Below, piece after piece: positions 45,426 to 57,224 of a stretch of 64,000 nt of DNA; the first letter of the stretch is position 1, and every line of letters begins with the position of its first letter. The position numbers were made by a program, and so were the translations under genes. The stretch comes from Branchiostoma floridae (lineage: Eukaryota > Chordata > Leptocardii > Amphioxiformes > Branchiostomatidae): the NCBI RefSeq assembly GCF_000003815.2, contig NC_049987.1, positions 15,197,883-15,261,882 of the forward strand, given 5' to 3'. Below the pieces are notes generated by a model that saw only the letters and a program-made list of their open reading frames with translations, searched no databases and was not told the DNA's origin.

Positions 45426-45780
45426 ACAAGTGTGGTGGCTATGGAGTTGTCTACATGCAGGGAAAGGAAGCAAAGAATATTAAGCTCAAGGGCGTCCTTA
45501 CACTCACATTACTTTGGGCAATTTGTGAGTTTAACAAATTCTTTCAACTCTTCCGCATGGAATACATCTGGGACTAATACCTGCAGGAGCACAGCCCCTC
45601 ACCATCTCGGTACAATCCACACTACACTTCCTGGGTCCCCAGTCATGCCTTATTGTGCGATTCTTCTTCCGCAGGAAGTCACCCCTATTGTTTATTTTTG
45701 TTGATGCACTGTTTCTAACAAGTAGTTGAATTTGCCACGGGGTGTATATTGAGTTGATGTATTGATTATTTCTTATAGGA

Positions 45781-46137
45781 TGAAATTTGTTAAGCGAAAG
45801 GCGACCAAGGCGGCCAAAAAACAACCTGAAGACTTCTGACAGGCACGTTATACCTTTTGCCATGACGAGAGTCAGTCAGACTGTCGCGGAATTGGAAATC
45901 CCGGAGGAAATGGTCATCAACTGGGACCAAAGACGGGAGAGACTGGACGCTCGAAGAGGTCGGAGCCGCCAAGTTCCAGTGGTAGGTCACGAGGGCAAGC
46001 GACAAATCACACTGCTTCTCGCCATTAGCCTTTCGGGACAGCTCCTCCGTCCCCAGGTGCTCTACCAGGGAAAGACTGACGCTTGCCACGTCCGCTTCAA
46101 TGTCGGCCTGCAGGCCGATTTGAGCTTTCATGAATAA
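45781..46137 (+). mobile_element. pogo-like (DDE_1) transposase fragment, catalytic start
   Basis: MKFVKRKATKAAKKQPEDF in one frame, then IPEEMVINWDQRRERLDARR and KRQITLLLAISLSGQLLRPQ, VLYQGKTDACH in another. The NWDQ aspartate is the first DDE residue of the pogo/Tigger/jerky group. The copy ends at HE then a stop, before the second aspartate. A frameshift lies near 45840. Confidence 0.65.
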
Positions 46138-47039
46138 ATAAAGGTTCCAAAAAAAAAATGTCTACCAAACGACGTCCCACTGGTCAAACGCCGACAGTAT
46201 GGAGCGGTACCCGGAGATGGTGGTACAAGGAGCTACATGGACGAAGTTCGAAAATGGTGACAAGACGACAAAGGATCTGCTGGTCACCTGTGCAAAAGAT
46301 CTATGCCCAGCTGTGAATTATGTGAGAAACAACTATACGAGTGAACTTTCGAAATATTTTCCAGTGAGATGTTTAGCTATATATTGGAATGCTTAAATGT
46401 TAACTTCCGTACTTTTGTAAAACTGATGCTGCCATTTTATCTGACATAAATTTTGAATTATTTTGCATTTCTTTATAATTTCAGTTGTAAATTATATGTG
46501 TACTTGCTGAAATAATGTTTTCATTTCAGGTTTATCAATTGAGAATTGCTTCACCATCTTTATGGACTTGTGCATTGTAAAAAGCCGGTATACTTTTTAA
46601 ATTCACTTTGATATGTTACTTATAAATTGTATTTTGCCTTTTTATTGGGATGAAATTTTTCTTTCGGCCGACCTTCTGCAAGACATATATGCCGAAAACG
46701 AACGAATGGTAGACAGAACAGGACAGGACAGCTGCCCGCAAGAGAAAGAGGGCTGGGGATGAGGAAACAGAGGCCAGCACTTCATCACCACCAAGACTGC
46801 CAAAGCAAGAAAACAGAACTCCAAATCAGGCCCAATGCATCTTTGATCCCGAGGTATAACACTCAAGGTGGAATATGGAATTTCGTGCTTCCTGTTTTCT
46901 AAAGAACATGCTGTATACGTGTAGCTGGCATTTCTTTAAATTGTTGGGTCAAAGGCATGACAAGCAAGTTGACATTTGATAGTATTACTGGCGTTTCTAG
47001 CATGATGTAATGGTGATCATTTTTTTATTCATAACAGGA

Positions 47040-48335
47040 GCTACAGGAAGATGAGGATTCTGAAGACAGCCTTGCCGACTTCAGCCACGACAGTGTCGGA
47101 GCCCGTGGAGGAGGTGCGGGAGCTGCCCTGACAACACCCGGCGGATGAGACGATCGACCAGGAGCCTGACACAACCCAGTCCGACCGAGTAACCTTAACC
47201 ATTGTGGCGGGCTCCTCGCAGAAAGGAGGGCATATGCTAACCAGCAGCCTTGGCTGCAGCTATACACGTAAGAAGTGATGAGAAGGGAAAACCTACTGGC
47301 GGTGCACCAAGCGCAGCAACACGGCCTACTGCAAGGCGACAATCAGCCAAGTAGGAGAGACATTCACACCACCTCGTGCACACAAGCACAGCCATCCACC
47401 GCATGCTGGGCGCAACGCCATGCTCACGTAGCCGTGAACATCAAGACAAAGGCGAGTCAACAGATTTTTGACGCGACATCGAACTTGGTGGACAATGCGT
47501 TGTTGGGGGCAGGCGATCAGCCGAGAATTCCCAGCCAGGCAGCTATCCTACGACAGGTTAACCGGGTAAAGGAAAGATGCGGCCCGTGGAGCCACGGGAC
47601 ATGGACTTCGAGCTGACCGTCGACTACGTCCCTGAGAACTTCCTACACGGGGACCTTGAAGTGTGTCTCGGCAGGAGCAGAAGAGGGCAAAGCACCTGGT
47701 GTTCGAGACGCCGTACCAGCTGAAAAAACTGGCAGACTCACGGCGATGGTATATGGATCGGACCTAAAAGGTCGCGCGGGAGCCATTCAAACAGCTGTTC
47801 TCCATCCACGCCTTCCTGCAGAGTGGCGACGACATTAAGCAGGTCAGAATGAAACTTCGTCCCGGTAAGTTGATTTTTGTTACTATTTCTTTATTACTTA
47901 GATTACATTCTATCATTTTGTACCTGATCGATATTAGTTGCAATTACATACATTCATCATTATCTTTTAATTGGCATTACTGTCTTTTGATTGACTATGA
48001 TTGATTTCTGATTTTCACCATCGATTGGATTGTTATCGTTGTTTATAACGACCGTTTAAACCAGCCTTTGTTGACTTATGACTGACGGACCACTGATTTC
48101 ACCATCTACATCTGCTGTAGGTCCCTCTCGCGTTTGCTTTGATGTGTAGGCGGAATAAGGGAGACTACGAGGCCGTGCTGACCCACCCTAATTCCAAGCT
48201 ACCGACCCACATTGTTCTTGGACGTCCAGGTCGAGGACTTCGCCTTCCACTGGACCTAGACGGTTTGGAAAAATGCGCAGGGACTTGCACTCCAAGTGGT
48301 CTACTCCAAGGACTAGCACTAGCAAGTACACAGAC
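47040..48335 (+). mobile_element. FLYWCH-MULE transposon copy (decayed)
   Basis: YWRCTKRSNTAYCKATISQV followed by RAHKHSHPPH (47294-47410) is a FLYWCH finger (CxxC-type with HxH). Then HLVFETPYQLKKLADSRRWY and MDRT (D of the DGT motif), FKQLFSIHAFLQSGDDIK, VPLAFALMCRRNKGDYEAVL after 48119, and, after a frameshift, VEDFAFHWT. This is the order of a MULE transposase. Stops at 47766 and later inactivate it. Confidence 0.6.
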
Positions 48336-48870
48336 AGTTGCGGTGCCTGCTGCAAAAATTCGACAAGGCCATAAGAAACAAACAAAGCTGGCTGAAGCAT
48401 TGGATGAAGAGACTGTTGTCGCAAAAGGACCCTGCGGCCTGTGGTTTGAAGGAAATGGGGGCTTTCCAATCTTTCTCGACAGGTTATCAAATCGTTGTTG
48501 TTCTCCTAGTTCAGTTGAACGAAATTGTGTACAAAGACCCTCCAAACAAGAATAAACCCATCCTGTATCTCGGTAAAGACCAAACCGGTGAGCCAGATGG
48601 AGCGACCAACAAAAAGTCACTACCACGTGATTAAATCTAGGAGCGGTTTCCTCGGAAATAATATTTTCTGTTGAAAATGTGAAATGCGGTAGTGATGCGA
48701 GAAAACACAAATGTGAAAACTCTGCAAAATATGTGAAGCAAGTGATTGTCACGTACAACCTTTGGCGGCAACAGTTGTGATTGGCAGCATTACGAGATAT
48801 GCAAACGGTTATTCCACTCGAAGATGGAGGAAGTACATGTGCAGGCGCCGAACCCGGACCTACCAAGCTT
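48336..48870 (+). other. Degraded continuation of the MULE copy, uncertain
   Basis: Short frames such as LLQKFDKAIRNKQSWLKHWM follow the FHWT region. They could be the C-terminal part of the transposase but no motif is diagnostic. Confidence 0.2.
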
Positions 48871-49039
48871 CACAAACATAGTAAGTCCTTTTTGTTAATA
48901 GAATGTATCTTAAACATATTGCACTAAGGAATCAAAACGAGACTGCACTAAAGAATCTAAGTAGTAAGTAACTCTAGCTCTACCTTATTTTACCTTTTGC
49001 ATATCATTCAGTATGATTTAATTTTTGTTTTTCTTCCAG

Positions 49040-49712
49040 GTGCGCATGGCGAACAAACGTAGGCAGGAGCTGCGCCCACAGGACTACGCTGTACTTCAAT
49101 CTGGAGAAGCAGCACCTCTCAGACTGTTTCTTCAAGGCGGACATCAGATTCGACTGGCACAGACACCTTGTCTTCGCCACCGATCAGAAGCTAAAGCTGC
49201 TATCGCGGGCGAAGACATAGTACATGGACGAAACATAAGGTGGTGGGACGTCCGTTCTACCAGCTCGTCGGCATCCATGTGTTCGTCAGGGAAGATGAGA
49301 ACGAGGAGCACGTCCCCCTGGCACTGGTGTTCATGTCGAACAAGGACAAAAAGGACTACAAGAGGGTATGAATGTTTTACTTTGTGCAATTTCTGAAAAC
49401 ATTTTTGATATTTCATTGGATATTTACCCCTTTGTATTACCAATCCGACAAAGTCTTGAAAATTTGATCCGTGTATTCTTGTGTTGGAGGAGTTTAAGCA
49501 CTCGATCAGGATCATTTTTGTCTTTTCAGGTTCTTAAGAAGTTTTGAGACTGCTACCAGGAGACCGGGAACCGAAGGTGACGACTTTTGTCATGGACTTT
49601 GAGAAGGGGATGTGGTAGGCAGTACGTTCTGTGTTCCCAGGGAACATTAGGAGAGGGTGTGCCTTCCACTGGACGCAGGCTGTCTACCGCAAGATTCAGG
49701 AGTTAGGTATGT
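49040..49712 (+). mobile_element. Second MULE transposase copy (decayed)
   Basis: HLVFATDQKLKLLSRAKTWY then MDGT, GRPFYQLVGIHVFVREDENE, VPLALVFMSNKDKKDYKRV, and from 49532 VLKKVLRLLPGDREPKVTTF, VMDFEKGMW and RRGCAFHWTQAVYRKIQELG. DGT, DFE and C.FHW are the MULE catalytic landmarks. The two halves are separated by about 160 bases of AT-rich DNA, either an intron or an insertion. A frameshift or stop occurs at the DGT motif. Confidence 0.7.
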
Positions 49713-50103
49713 AAAAGCAATGCAGTTGGATTTTTCTTTTTGGATGCTTGTCATATTTTCATCCATGATCGATGAGGACGAGACATCTATGTGACGGGGA
49801 CGAAAGGAGGAGGGGACGAACAGACTAGGGGACGAAAAGACCTGATACCTCCGCGGTTCACACATTACCAAACATTGTTAAGAATTGCATTAAACTTCTC
49901 CCCGTCTAGACAAAGATTCTCACGTGTGTTGGGCGCGCTAGTGTAAACATTTTTCTGAAAGAGGGGACGGAGTATTGCAGCTTGAGGAGAAGGTGAAGAA
50001 GATACTAAAACATTAAAGCTGTGCCAAAAGCAAGGTTGCTGGTAACCCAACAACCATCGGTGTGATAAACAACCATACCAATACTTGATACAGAATAAGG
50101 AAG

Positions 50104-51595
50104 TTGCCCAGGGGGTGTCTGGGGTACATAAACGGAGGTAAGGATTGGGCCAAAGTAGCTGCGTTTGGAGTGTTGGTGGAGCTGGCTTTTGAACCAGCAT
50201 CGAACATGGTCTATGACATCCTACTTCTCCAGGCTAAAAATCATCCAGGGCTGTCCAGGCCGAGGTGGAGAAACCTTGACTCGACATCATCGCGTGGTGC
50301 GGAGGATCAAATCAAGAACAGCTAATGCACGCTGAAACCAGGCGTGATGACCTGCCTTGTCTTTTGCTTCCTGTCCAGGGGACTAACGGGTGCAACATCA
50401 GGGATGTCCTACGATTTTTCAAGGGAGATAAACCATCACGACAGTTTGAGTTTGGGCAGCAGCGTGTCGGGCACTACTCCTGTACCTGTCCAGTGCACAT
50501 GAGTTAGGTACCCGATTACTGGACGTCACATGGAGAATGCTACAACCAACATTAAACACGGACAGAAGTTCATCATGAAGGGACCAGCTACAAACAAGAG
50601 AGCAGTCATTAACATTTCAGACCCACTTCACAATATTACGAAGGAGGACATCAACCTACACTGAAGCTAAAACAATGACAAAGAAAGCACCCAGGGACAG
50701 TTTAAAGTCTACGATTCATGGGACCAAAAGTGTCCCTACACTGCTGCATAAAACCCCCAAAACAAAGTGTGGAGGAACTGAATCTACAACACCTTGAGGA
50801 AATTGGAAGAGAACCAAGACATGACCTCTGTAACCACACCAGAAATCTACTTGGAGAGCTACCATCGAGAGAAACAAAACATGTAACAGACATCATTAAC
50901 AGGGTTAAAGGTCTACTTCTTAATGGTAAAGACATAGTCAGAGCTTTGTTACGCAGATGCAGAGGATTGGTAAACCACAACTGTGCTCCGCATGTCAAAT
51001 GTCATGTTTCTTCATCATCTAATGATGGAGTGTTTCTACGGCAACCCACACATCATCTCTATGAAGAAACTCCGGTTACATCACTTCCATTCTTTGCCTG
51101 GCCATTTCCCGTCAACTTCGAATTACGGTTGATCGCAATTAGTTCCACCATGGTAGAGAACGAGGAATGGCAGTTCAGCACCTTGAAGCGCATCACAAAA
51201 TCCTCAGCTAACTATTCAAACCAAGATCACGTCATGACCTACCTCTTTGTCAGAACACATTTCCAACAGAATACCAAACAACAGGCATTAACAAAACAAG
51301 ATCTCTCAAGGAGCAAAGGTCATTTCAAATAACAGAACGGTAATATTATACCAATCTACCTACTGCAGAAGTATACTAGAGACACTCAAACATATTGAGA
51401 GAATCCCCGACTTTCTGCTGCCAGGCTACGGGATGCACTGGCACCTCCAGGACGACTAACTCATCCTCTACGATGGCCCAGAAGACCAATCCAATATATA
51501 ATACACTTTATGGACGAAAGCGCTACCACTTTCGCTCCACAAGTGTCAAGGATGAACGGAAAATTTCAAAACCCTTCTTCGCATGTCGGTTTTAA
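50104..51595 (+). pseudogene. Uncharacterised repetitive ORF, frameshifted
   Basis: Successive frames read LRFFKGDKPSRQFEFGQQRV and HYSCTCPVHMS (50395-50507), then a 204-codon frame with LNLQHLEEIGREPRHDLCNH, FFAWPFPVNFELRLIAISST and MVENEEWQFSTLKRITKSSA (50718-51332). A later frame carries IERIPDFLLPGYGMHWHLQD and HFRSTSVKDERK. It reads as one decayed long ORF of the kind carried by large DNA transposons; I cannot name the family. No catalytic triad was identified. Confidence 0.4.
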
Positions 51596-52249
51596 GGGAA
51601 TATTGTAAAGCTAAAAATCTGTAGATCTGAAGATAAACAGTTTATTGATGCATTATGACGATTATTTCCATATGTCACCTAAAGTTTGTTTGAAAATGAA
51701 TCGTGTTCAAAAAAGTGATGTTTTTGTCTGTGCACCACATGTCGGCAAATGTCATGTCTACGCGCATGTACTGTACCCAATTGGATTAGTTAATCTAAAC
51801 ACTTGTTAATTACGCTAAGAGTATGATTTATGCATCTGTATCTGACGCTTTGTTGGTATCGTAAACATGAACTATCAGTATTTATTTCTTTGTTCTAATA
51901 AATGTTACATGTACTGATGAATAAATTTCCATGTGATTTATAGTTTAAAATTATTCTATTGTATTATACTATGTAGAAACGCCTATCGAAGACAAGACAA
52001 CATATGTTTATGGGTACATTTAAGAGAAGGGGCAAGAGCAGTGGTTTAGGAATTTATCGTCATGCGACCCATGGCCAGAGAAATTTGCCCCTGAAATAAT
52101 AATTCTTTACAGGGGTAAGAAATGTGTGCGTTGTTTCGTATTTTAACATATACGAAAAACCTACTAGAATACTTTGGTGCACCCATAGAAAAAATATTGT
52201 GTGCACCCAGTATTTTGAGTCCTGATGTATGAGGTGATACACAGCTTGA

Positions 52250-52375
52250 TGGGTTGCAGTAGAAGTAAAGCAGTACCGTGTTTAGAAACTTAACCAAGAT
52301 ATAAGAAGACTGCCAGAAGTAAAGCAGTACCGTGTTTAGAAACTTAAACAAGATAGAAGAAGACTGCAATTCTTT
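52250..52375. repeat. 54-bp tandem duplication
   Basis: GTAAAGCAGTACCGTGTTTAGAAACTTAA occurs at 52265 and again at 52319 with a shared AGAAGACTGC tail. The surrounding 51600-52790 sequence is AT-rich and shows no gene. Confidence 0.8.
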
Positions 52376-52925
52376 TATCTATTCAACATAGCAGACATAC
52401 AACATGGCCTGAATGACGTTGAAATTTTGAAATATATACGCATATGGTGTAAAGCTCCACACATAAAATGCATGTTATCAGATGTGTATACATCCCTGAC
52501 ATAAGCAGGTCTTATTATACAGTCTGGTTGTACAGATTATTGCTGTATTAGTCATTGTACTAGTCATTGTTGACTGTGAAATATTCTATTAATTGTTTCC
52601 ATGTTTTTGATATCTCAATAGTATTGAAAAAATTTACTTTCCTATACAATTAGACAAACCATGTATTTTAAACCCCATCTGTCATTACATTTTATAACTG
52701 TCATAAGAACAGAGAAAAATTTGAACCTGTAAATACTAGTAGACTTTACTGTCGTCGTCAGATATCACATCCGTACTAAACAAACTGTATGTAGAATGAC
52801 TTGGAACTGTTATTATTTCTATTATTTCTGTAATAATCAAACTCTAATAGTGGATATGGCGGAGATGGTAGAACTCGTGAACCTTTTAATAATTCAGGCC
52901 ACAGAAAAGACAACGACAAGAAAGT

Positions 52926-53240
52926 GTGCCGAAGAGATTCAAGAAGAGCGGGGTACAGTTCAAAGAGGTGATCCTGGGATTTCTTTCACGCCTTGAGAAC
53001 CACAGAGACAAGCCTACCGATCCTCTCCACGGACTTGAACACTACACAGTGAAGCACAACATTTCGTGCCTGACTGTGCCTGACATATTCCCTGTGAATC
53101 TATTGCTTCGTGGAGGTCTATATGTGAGGCCTCTTATGGGGTCAAGCGCACAGACCGAGGTACTAACGGTGTACAGTTTAGCACGACGTTCACAGACGAC
53201 GATGTGCGACTCGGAACTGAACCTGGATCGTTACATATAA
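52926..53240 (+). pseudogene. Short ORF remnant, unknown
   Basis: The frame reads VQFKEVILGFLSRLENHRDK and ISCLTVPDIFPVNLLLRGGL. No family recognised; it lies just before a LINE fragment. Confidence 0.25.
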
Positions 53241-53357
53241 CAATGTATAACACCAGCAAGCTGGTGATACAGGGAACTAGTTATGTACTATGGCTAGTGT
53301 CCCACTACAACACACTTCAAGGGATGGTTTTGTCCGATATCGCTGAGCACTGCCCAG

Positions 53358-53840
53358 ATGACCAACACAGTATCTAATGCGCACAAGCAGACCACTGAAG
53401 ACCCAAACAATATGTATGAAGATGCCACCACGGTATGTGTAGTCTGTAACAAGCTAGAAGTCGAGGGGAATGAGTTTGTTGAATGTAGTGACTGCACCAG
53501 TTGGACACATGTCGAATGTATCGGCTTAGACGAATCAACCAAGTCGATTCTGAAGAAACTCCTAGTTCGGACACAATGAGAGACCTCGCCCATATGACAG
53601 AGTGATCCATTTTGCTGGGCGAGATCTAAATTCGTGTCTTGGAAACCTACATGACTAGGCAAGATAACGAAAATTAACATCGACAGTTTTTCCATTACCT
53701 CCTCGATCCAGGTCAGTAATAGACAATAAGTTTGACCGACTTTTAACTGATCTTTGTATACAAGCTGACCCTCGAATATTAAATGGAAGGATTACGGGGT
53801 CCTACATGGATCTTGTCACCGGGCAAAAGGTAGCAGTACA
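53358..53840 (+). mobile_element. LINE fragment: PHD-type finger and endonuclease tail
   Basis: CVVCNKLEVEGNEFVECSDC then TSWTHVECIGL is a PHD-like zinc finger (CxxC...ECxxCxxWxHxxC), a module seen in ORFs of CR1-like LINEs. From 53730 another frame reads KFDRLLTDLCIQADPRILNG and RITGSYMDLVT, the segment before the catalytic SDH of the LINE endonuclease. The middle is deleted. Confidence 0.55.
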
Positions 53841-53920
53841 GTCTATCACATAATTTCCAGCTAATCTTTTCTACAAAACATCTTATTGCGAGTTCATCCA
53901 GCGCCATTGCATCTACGTTT

Positions 53921-54576
53921 GTGGGAGAGAGGGTATTCCTGGACTCGGGCAATTGGAAGAGAAATGCGGGGCAGCTATGGCCATTATGTACAGCCCAGAT
54001 AAGAGAGCGAAAATCGCCAGAATGTGTATCAACATCGGCGCGTCACAAAACGGCCAGGCGGATGTCAGTGGAGCTCGCTCTGCCGCTGAATGAGAGCACA
54101 GTCCGCTCCATAAAGACCAGCTACAGCAAGGAGCTGAAACGAGTGCACGTGGACAACCTCCACAGAAACACGGGATGACAACTCCTCCTTGGCGACCTTC
54201 ACGAACTTTTTCCTGTCAATGAGTACAGTCAGAACCTGAGACCTGCTGGGGACGTGGTCGACCTCACCTCACCTCATCGGTCCCATAGTCTCACCGGCCG
54301 TGGTCGACCGCCTTGCAATAAATGGTTGTCTGAGCCGCAGGCAGTCTCGAGGCTGACAAAGACAGGAGCTTGCTGGCAGAGAAAGGCGGCCACATTAAAC
54401 TTGTCAAAGGAACGGACCGACTCATTTCTGAGCCGCATGAACCTTGTCAAGCAAAAGGGGACCAAGGCGGCCCGAAGGATTCCTGAGAACTTCGAGGACA
54501 CGAGAGACGGCCTCCATGCCAGAGTTGAGAAAGTCGTCAGGAAACACAGCATTCCCGACTTGCTCATCAACTGCTG
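53921..54576 (+). mobile_element. pogo-like transposase fragment, DNA-binding half
   Basis: LPLNESTVRSIKTSYSKELK (helix-turn-helix), LLLGDLHELFPVNEYSQNLR, then RMNLVKQKGTKAARRIPENF and HARVEKVVRKHSIPDLLINC. This is the N-terminal and linker region of a pogo/Tigger-type transposase and ends just where NWDQ should start. It overlaps the family at 45781 through VK.KGTKAA and IP..LI.N. Several frameshifts. Confidence 0.65.
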
Positions 54577-54620
54577 ATGGTCACATAGTATTTAAGGTGT
54601 CAAAAATCAGCGTTGACATT

Positions 54621-55745
54621 CGTCTTTCCAACACCCACACAAATATCGAAATCAAGAGGTTCTTGAGGCATGTGACAACTAAAGTCTGGAAACACACCCA
54701 AAACTTTACCTCATTTTTTTCATGGAGCTAAATATTATGTACATACAACGTCACATCCTCAAATGAGACCAGTCCGGTTGTTTATTTATGGAAAAAAGTG
54801 ACATGATGTAGTGTAATCAACCATTTGTACATCTGTACGCATATTTCAATTTGTTGGAAAGAGAAATGTTATACTCATCATATATCAAGCATTCATACCA
54901 TTAATTTCATCCATGGAAAGAAAGATGGCCAACTCCACAGCCCTGTTGCAGTAGTGCCTCAGTTTGGTTAAAGGGGCGTTGAAGTAGGGACAGGACAAGG
55001 TAAATGATCCTCCCCCATGCCATGATGGCCAGAATATTTGTGTGTAGATTTTGTGGAGCAGCGAAAAAAAAATGCAATCTTTCAAAGCGGTAGGCGTAGG
55101 TACTGTGTTTTTTTTGTATTTGTAGAACTCAAAAAGAAAATCAGTCAAATGCAAAACAATGGTTTTGTCGGTATGATTGAAGATTCGTCTTTCCAACACC
55201 CACACAAATATCATAGTCTATCAAGAGATTCTTGAAGCATTAAAAGTCTGGAAACACCCCCGCAGACATTCCTAAAAGTATACCTCTTTTTTCATGGAGA
55301 TAAATATTATGTTAACACAACGTCACAACCTCGAGCTCAAATGGGACCAGTCCGGTTGTTCATTTGTGACAAAAAAAAGTGATATGATGTAGGTGTGTCA
55401 TTAAACATCTGTACATCTGTGCACATGTTTCAATTTGTTGGAAAGAGAAAAGTTATACTCATCAAGCATTCATAACATTAATTTCATTCATTCATTCATT
55501 AAGATGGCAACAGAGAATATTGGATGAGATGCAGAGTCTGTCCTTCATTATGCAGAGGACAAGGCGAGTGATCCTCCCCATGCGATTATAGCCAGATTTT
55601 TTGTGTGTGTAGATTTTGTGCAGTAGCGAGCAAAGAATGTGCAAGGTGTCAACGGGGTCTCCGAGAACCGTGAAAATTCAACCCTCTGAAAAGGCAAATT
55701 TCCTGCAATTTTTCTAAGGATTTCAAGTTAACAAATGGACACTAT
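54621..55745. repeat. Two tandem copies of a ~565-bp unit
   Basis: CGTCTTTCCAACACCCACAC starts copies at 54621 and 55186. Both continue through GACCAGTCCGGTTGTT, TTTCAATTTGTTGGAAAGAG and TAGATTTTGTG.AG.AGCGA. Copy 2 also contains GAAAATTCAACCCTCTGAAA and a fragment of the core repeat family. No conserved coding frame. Confidence 0.75.
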
Positions 55746-56245
55746 TAACCGGTACTGTATATGTTTCTCCCGCAAGATCTCCCGTTCAAGACACAGAAGA
55801 CGTCTTTCAGATAGTAGAATTGTCACAGTACGTATCGAAACTAGATGATTGTGATTATATGATAATGAGAGATTTCAATGTAGAACTGGGAATTTGCACG
55901 ACTATGTTGATAAAAAAATATCTCCCAACAAATTACCCATCTGACACAGCTCTGCCCAAGAGGACCTCTAAAGATACATATATAAATAGTTTTGGACTGA
56001 ACTTGAATTTATGCAGTGCTACAAATTTCAGGATTGCGAATGGGCGGCTGTTTGCCGACAAGGATATAAGCAGTGTTACATGTTTTCAAACTGATATACA
56101 GCCCACACAGGGAAGTCCGGGGAAAAGGGTGGTAGACTATCTACTATCTGTTAGTGAACGATATTATGTTTGAAACGGTTACAGATTTTAGGGTAAAAAC
56201 CAAAATAGAGTCAGACCATTTGCCACTTGTTTTCACAATACCGAC
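55745..56245 (+). mobile_element. LINE endonuclease (EEP) fragment
   Basis: DDCDYMIMRDFNVELGI (catalytic DFN), RTSKDTYINSFGLNLNLCSA, IANGRLFADKDISSVTCFQT, GKRVVDYLLSV, then after a frameshift VKTKIESDHLPLVF with the catalytic SDH. The C-terminal two thirds of an AP-type endonuclease is present. It lies between copies of the 565-bp unit. Confidence 0.75.
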
Positions 56246-56560
56246 TTTATACTCATTAAGCATTCGTAACGGTAGTTTCATTGATTAATGGAGTTAAAGA
56301 TGTCAACACTGAAAAAGCTGATGAACCTAGTGCAGGCTGCACTGAAAGAGGAAGACCCGAAAGTTAAGTGATCCTCCCCCATGCAACGATGGCCAGAATT
56401 TTTCTTTTTTGTCTGTAGATTTTGTGGAGTAGCGAGCAAAGAACGTGCAAGCTTTCAACGAGGTCCCAGGAAACTGAAAATTCAACCCTCTGAAATAGCA
56501 AATTACCTGCATTTTCTAAAGGATTTCAAAGTAACAAATGGAGACTTAGACAGTGCTGTC
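56246..56560. repeat. Third, partial copy of the 565-bp unit
   Basis: It resumes at TATACTCATTAAGCATTCGTAA and runs through GTGATCCTCCCCCATG, TAGATTTTGTGGAGTAGCGAGCAAAGAACGTGC and GAAAATTCAACCCTCTGAAATAG, matching copies 1 and 2. Confidence 0.7.
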
Positions 56561-57224
56561 AAGAGAGAGGATTCATTGATAAGTCTTTTGGGGTTTCTAA
56601 GAACGTGTGTGGGGAGGTTCATCCAAAGGCGAAGGGATGTGTTCGTGGATAGTCCTTTACTACATTATAAAAACCCAACTGTGTGATTTTCATAAGCTGA
56701 CTAGAAAACTGAAAGACCTCTTGTCAGAGTGCATAGAACTGTTAAACAGACAAGGTACGTACACTGTTCCACCCTTGTGCCTGCATGTGCAGTTGTGATA
56801 CAATGCCCCATGATAAAAGGAGGGGTGCATTCACTTTCTCAGCTAGTTTGATAGGTACTATTCAATAACCTCTCCTTCAAATTCAAAATCTACACCGCAG
56901 ACAATAGGCACAAGAAATAACTTATAGAAATAATCATTTGATGAATAAAGTTAAATACCTTCTACTTTGCGCATGACATATTGGCTAATATACTTGCACA
57001 TCGAAATTGTAATAGCCATGCAGGATACGAATGACATAGATGCTGATGCATGAAGTGAACTTTCCCCAACAACCACACAGTGAGTAATTTTCCAATATGT
57101 GTCAACCTCAACAGACGATGAACCAGACCAAAACCTCCTCCTATTCCAAGAGGAATAAGGTGGGTTGTCATGGCAACATGGATGGGAATGGCCATATCCA
57201 GCACAACAGTGTTCTAACAAGAAC

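Noticed and set aside
48165-48866. 233-codon minus-strand frame
   Set aside because: It is antisense to a decayed MULE transposase; the plus strand has recognisable VPLAFALM and FHWT motifs, so the minus frame is a shadow.
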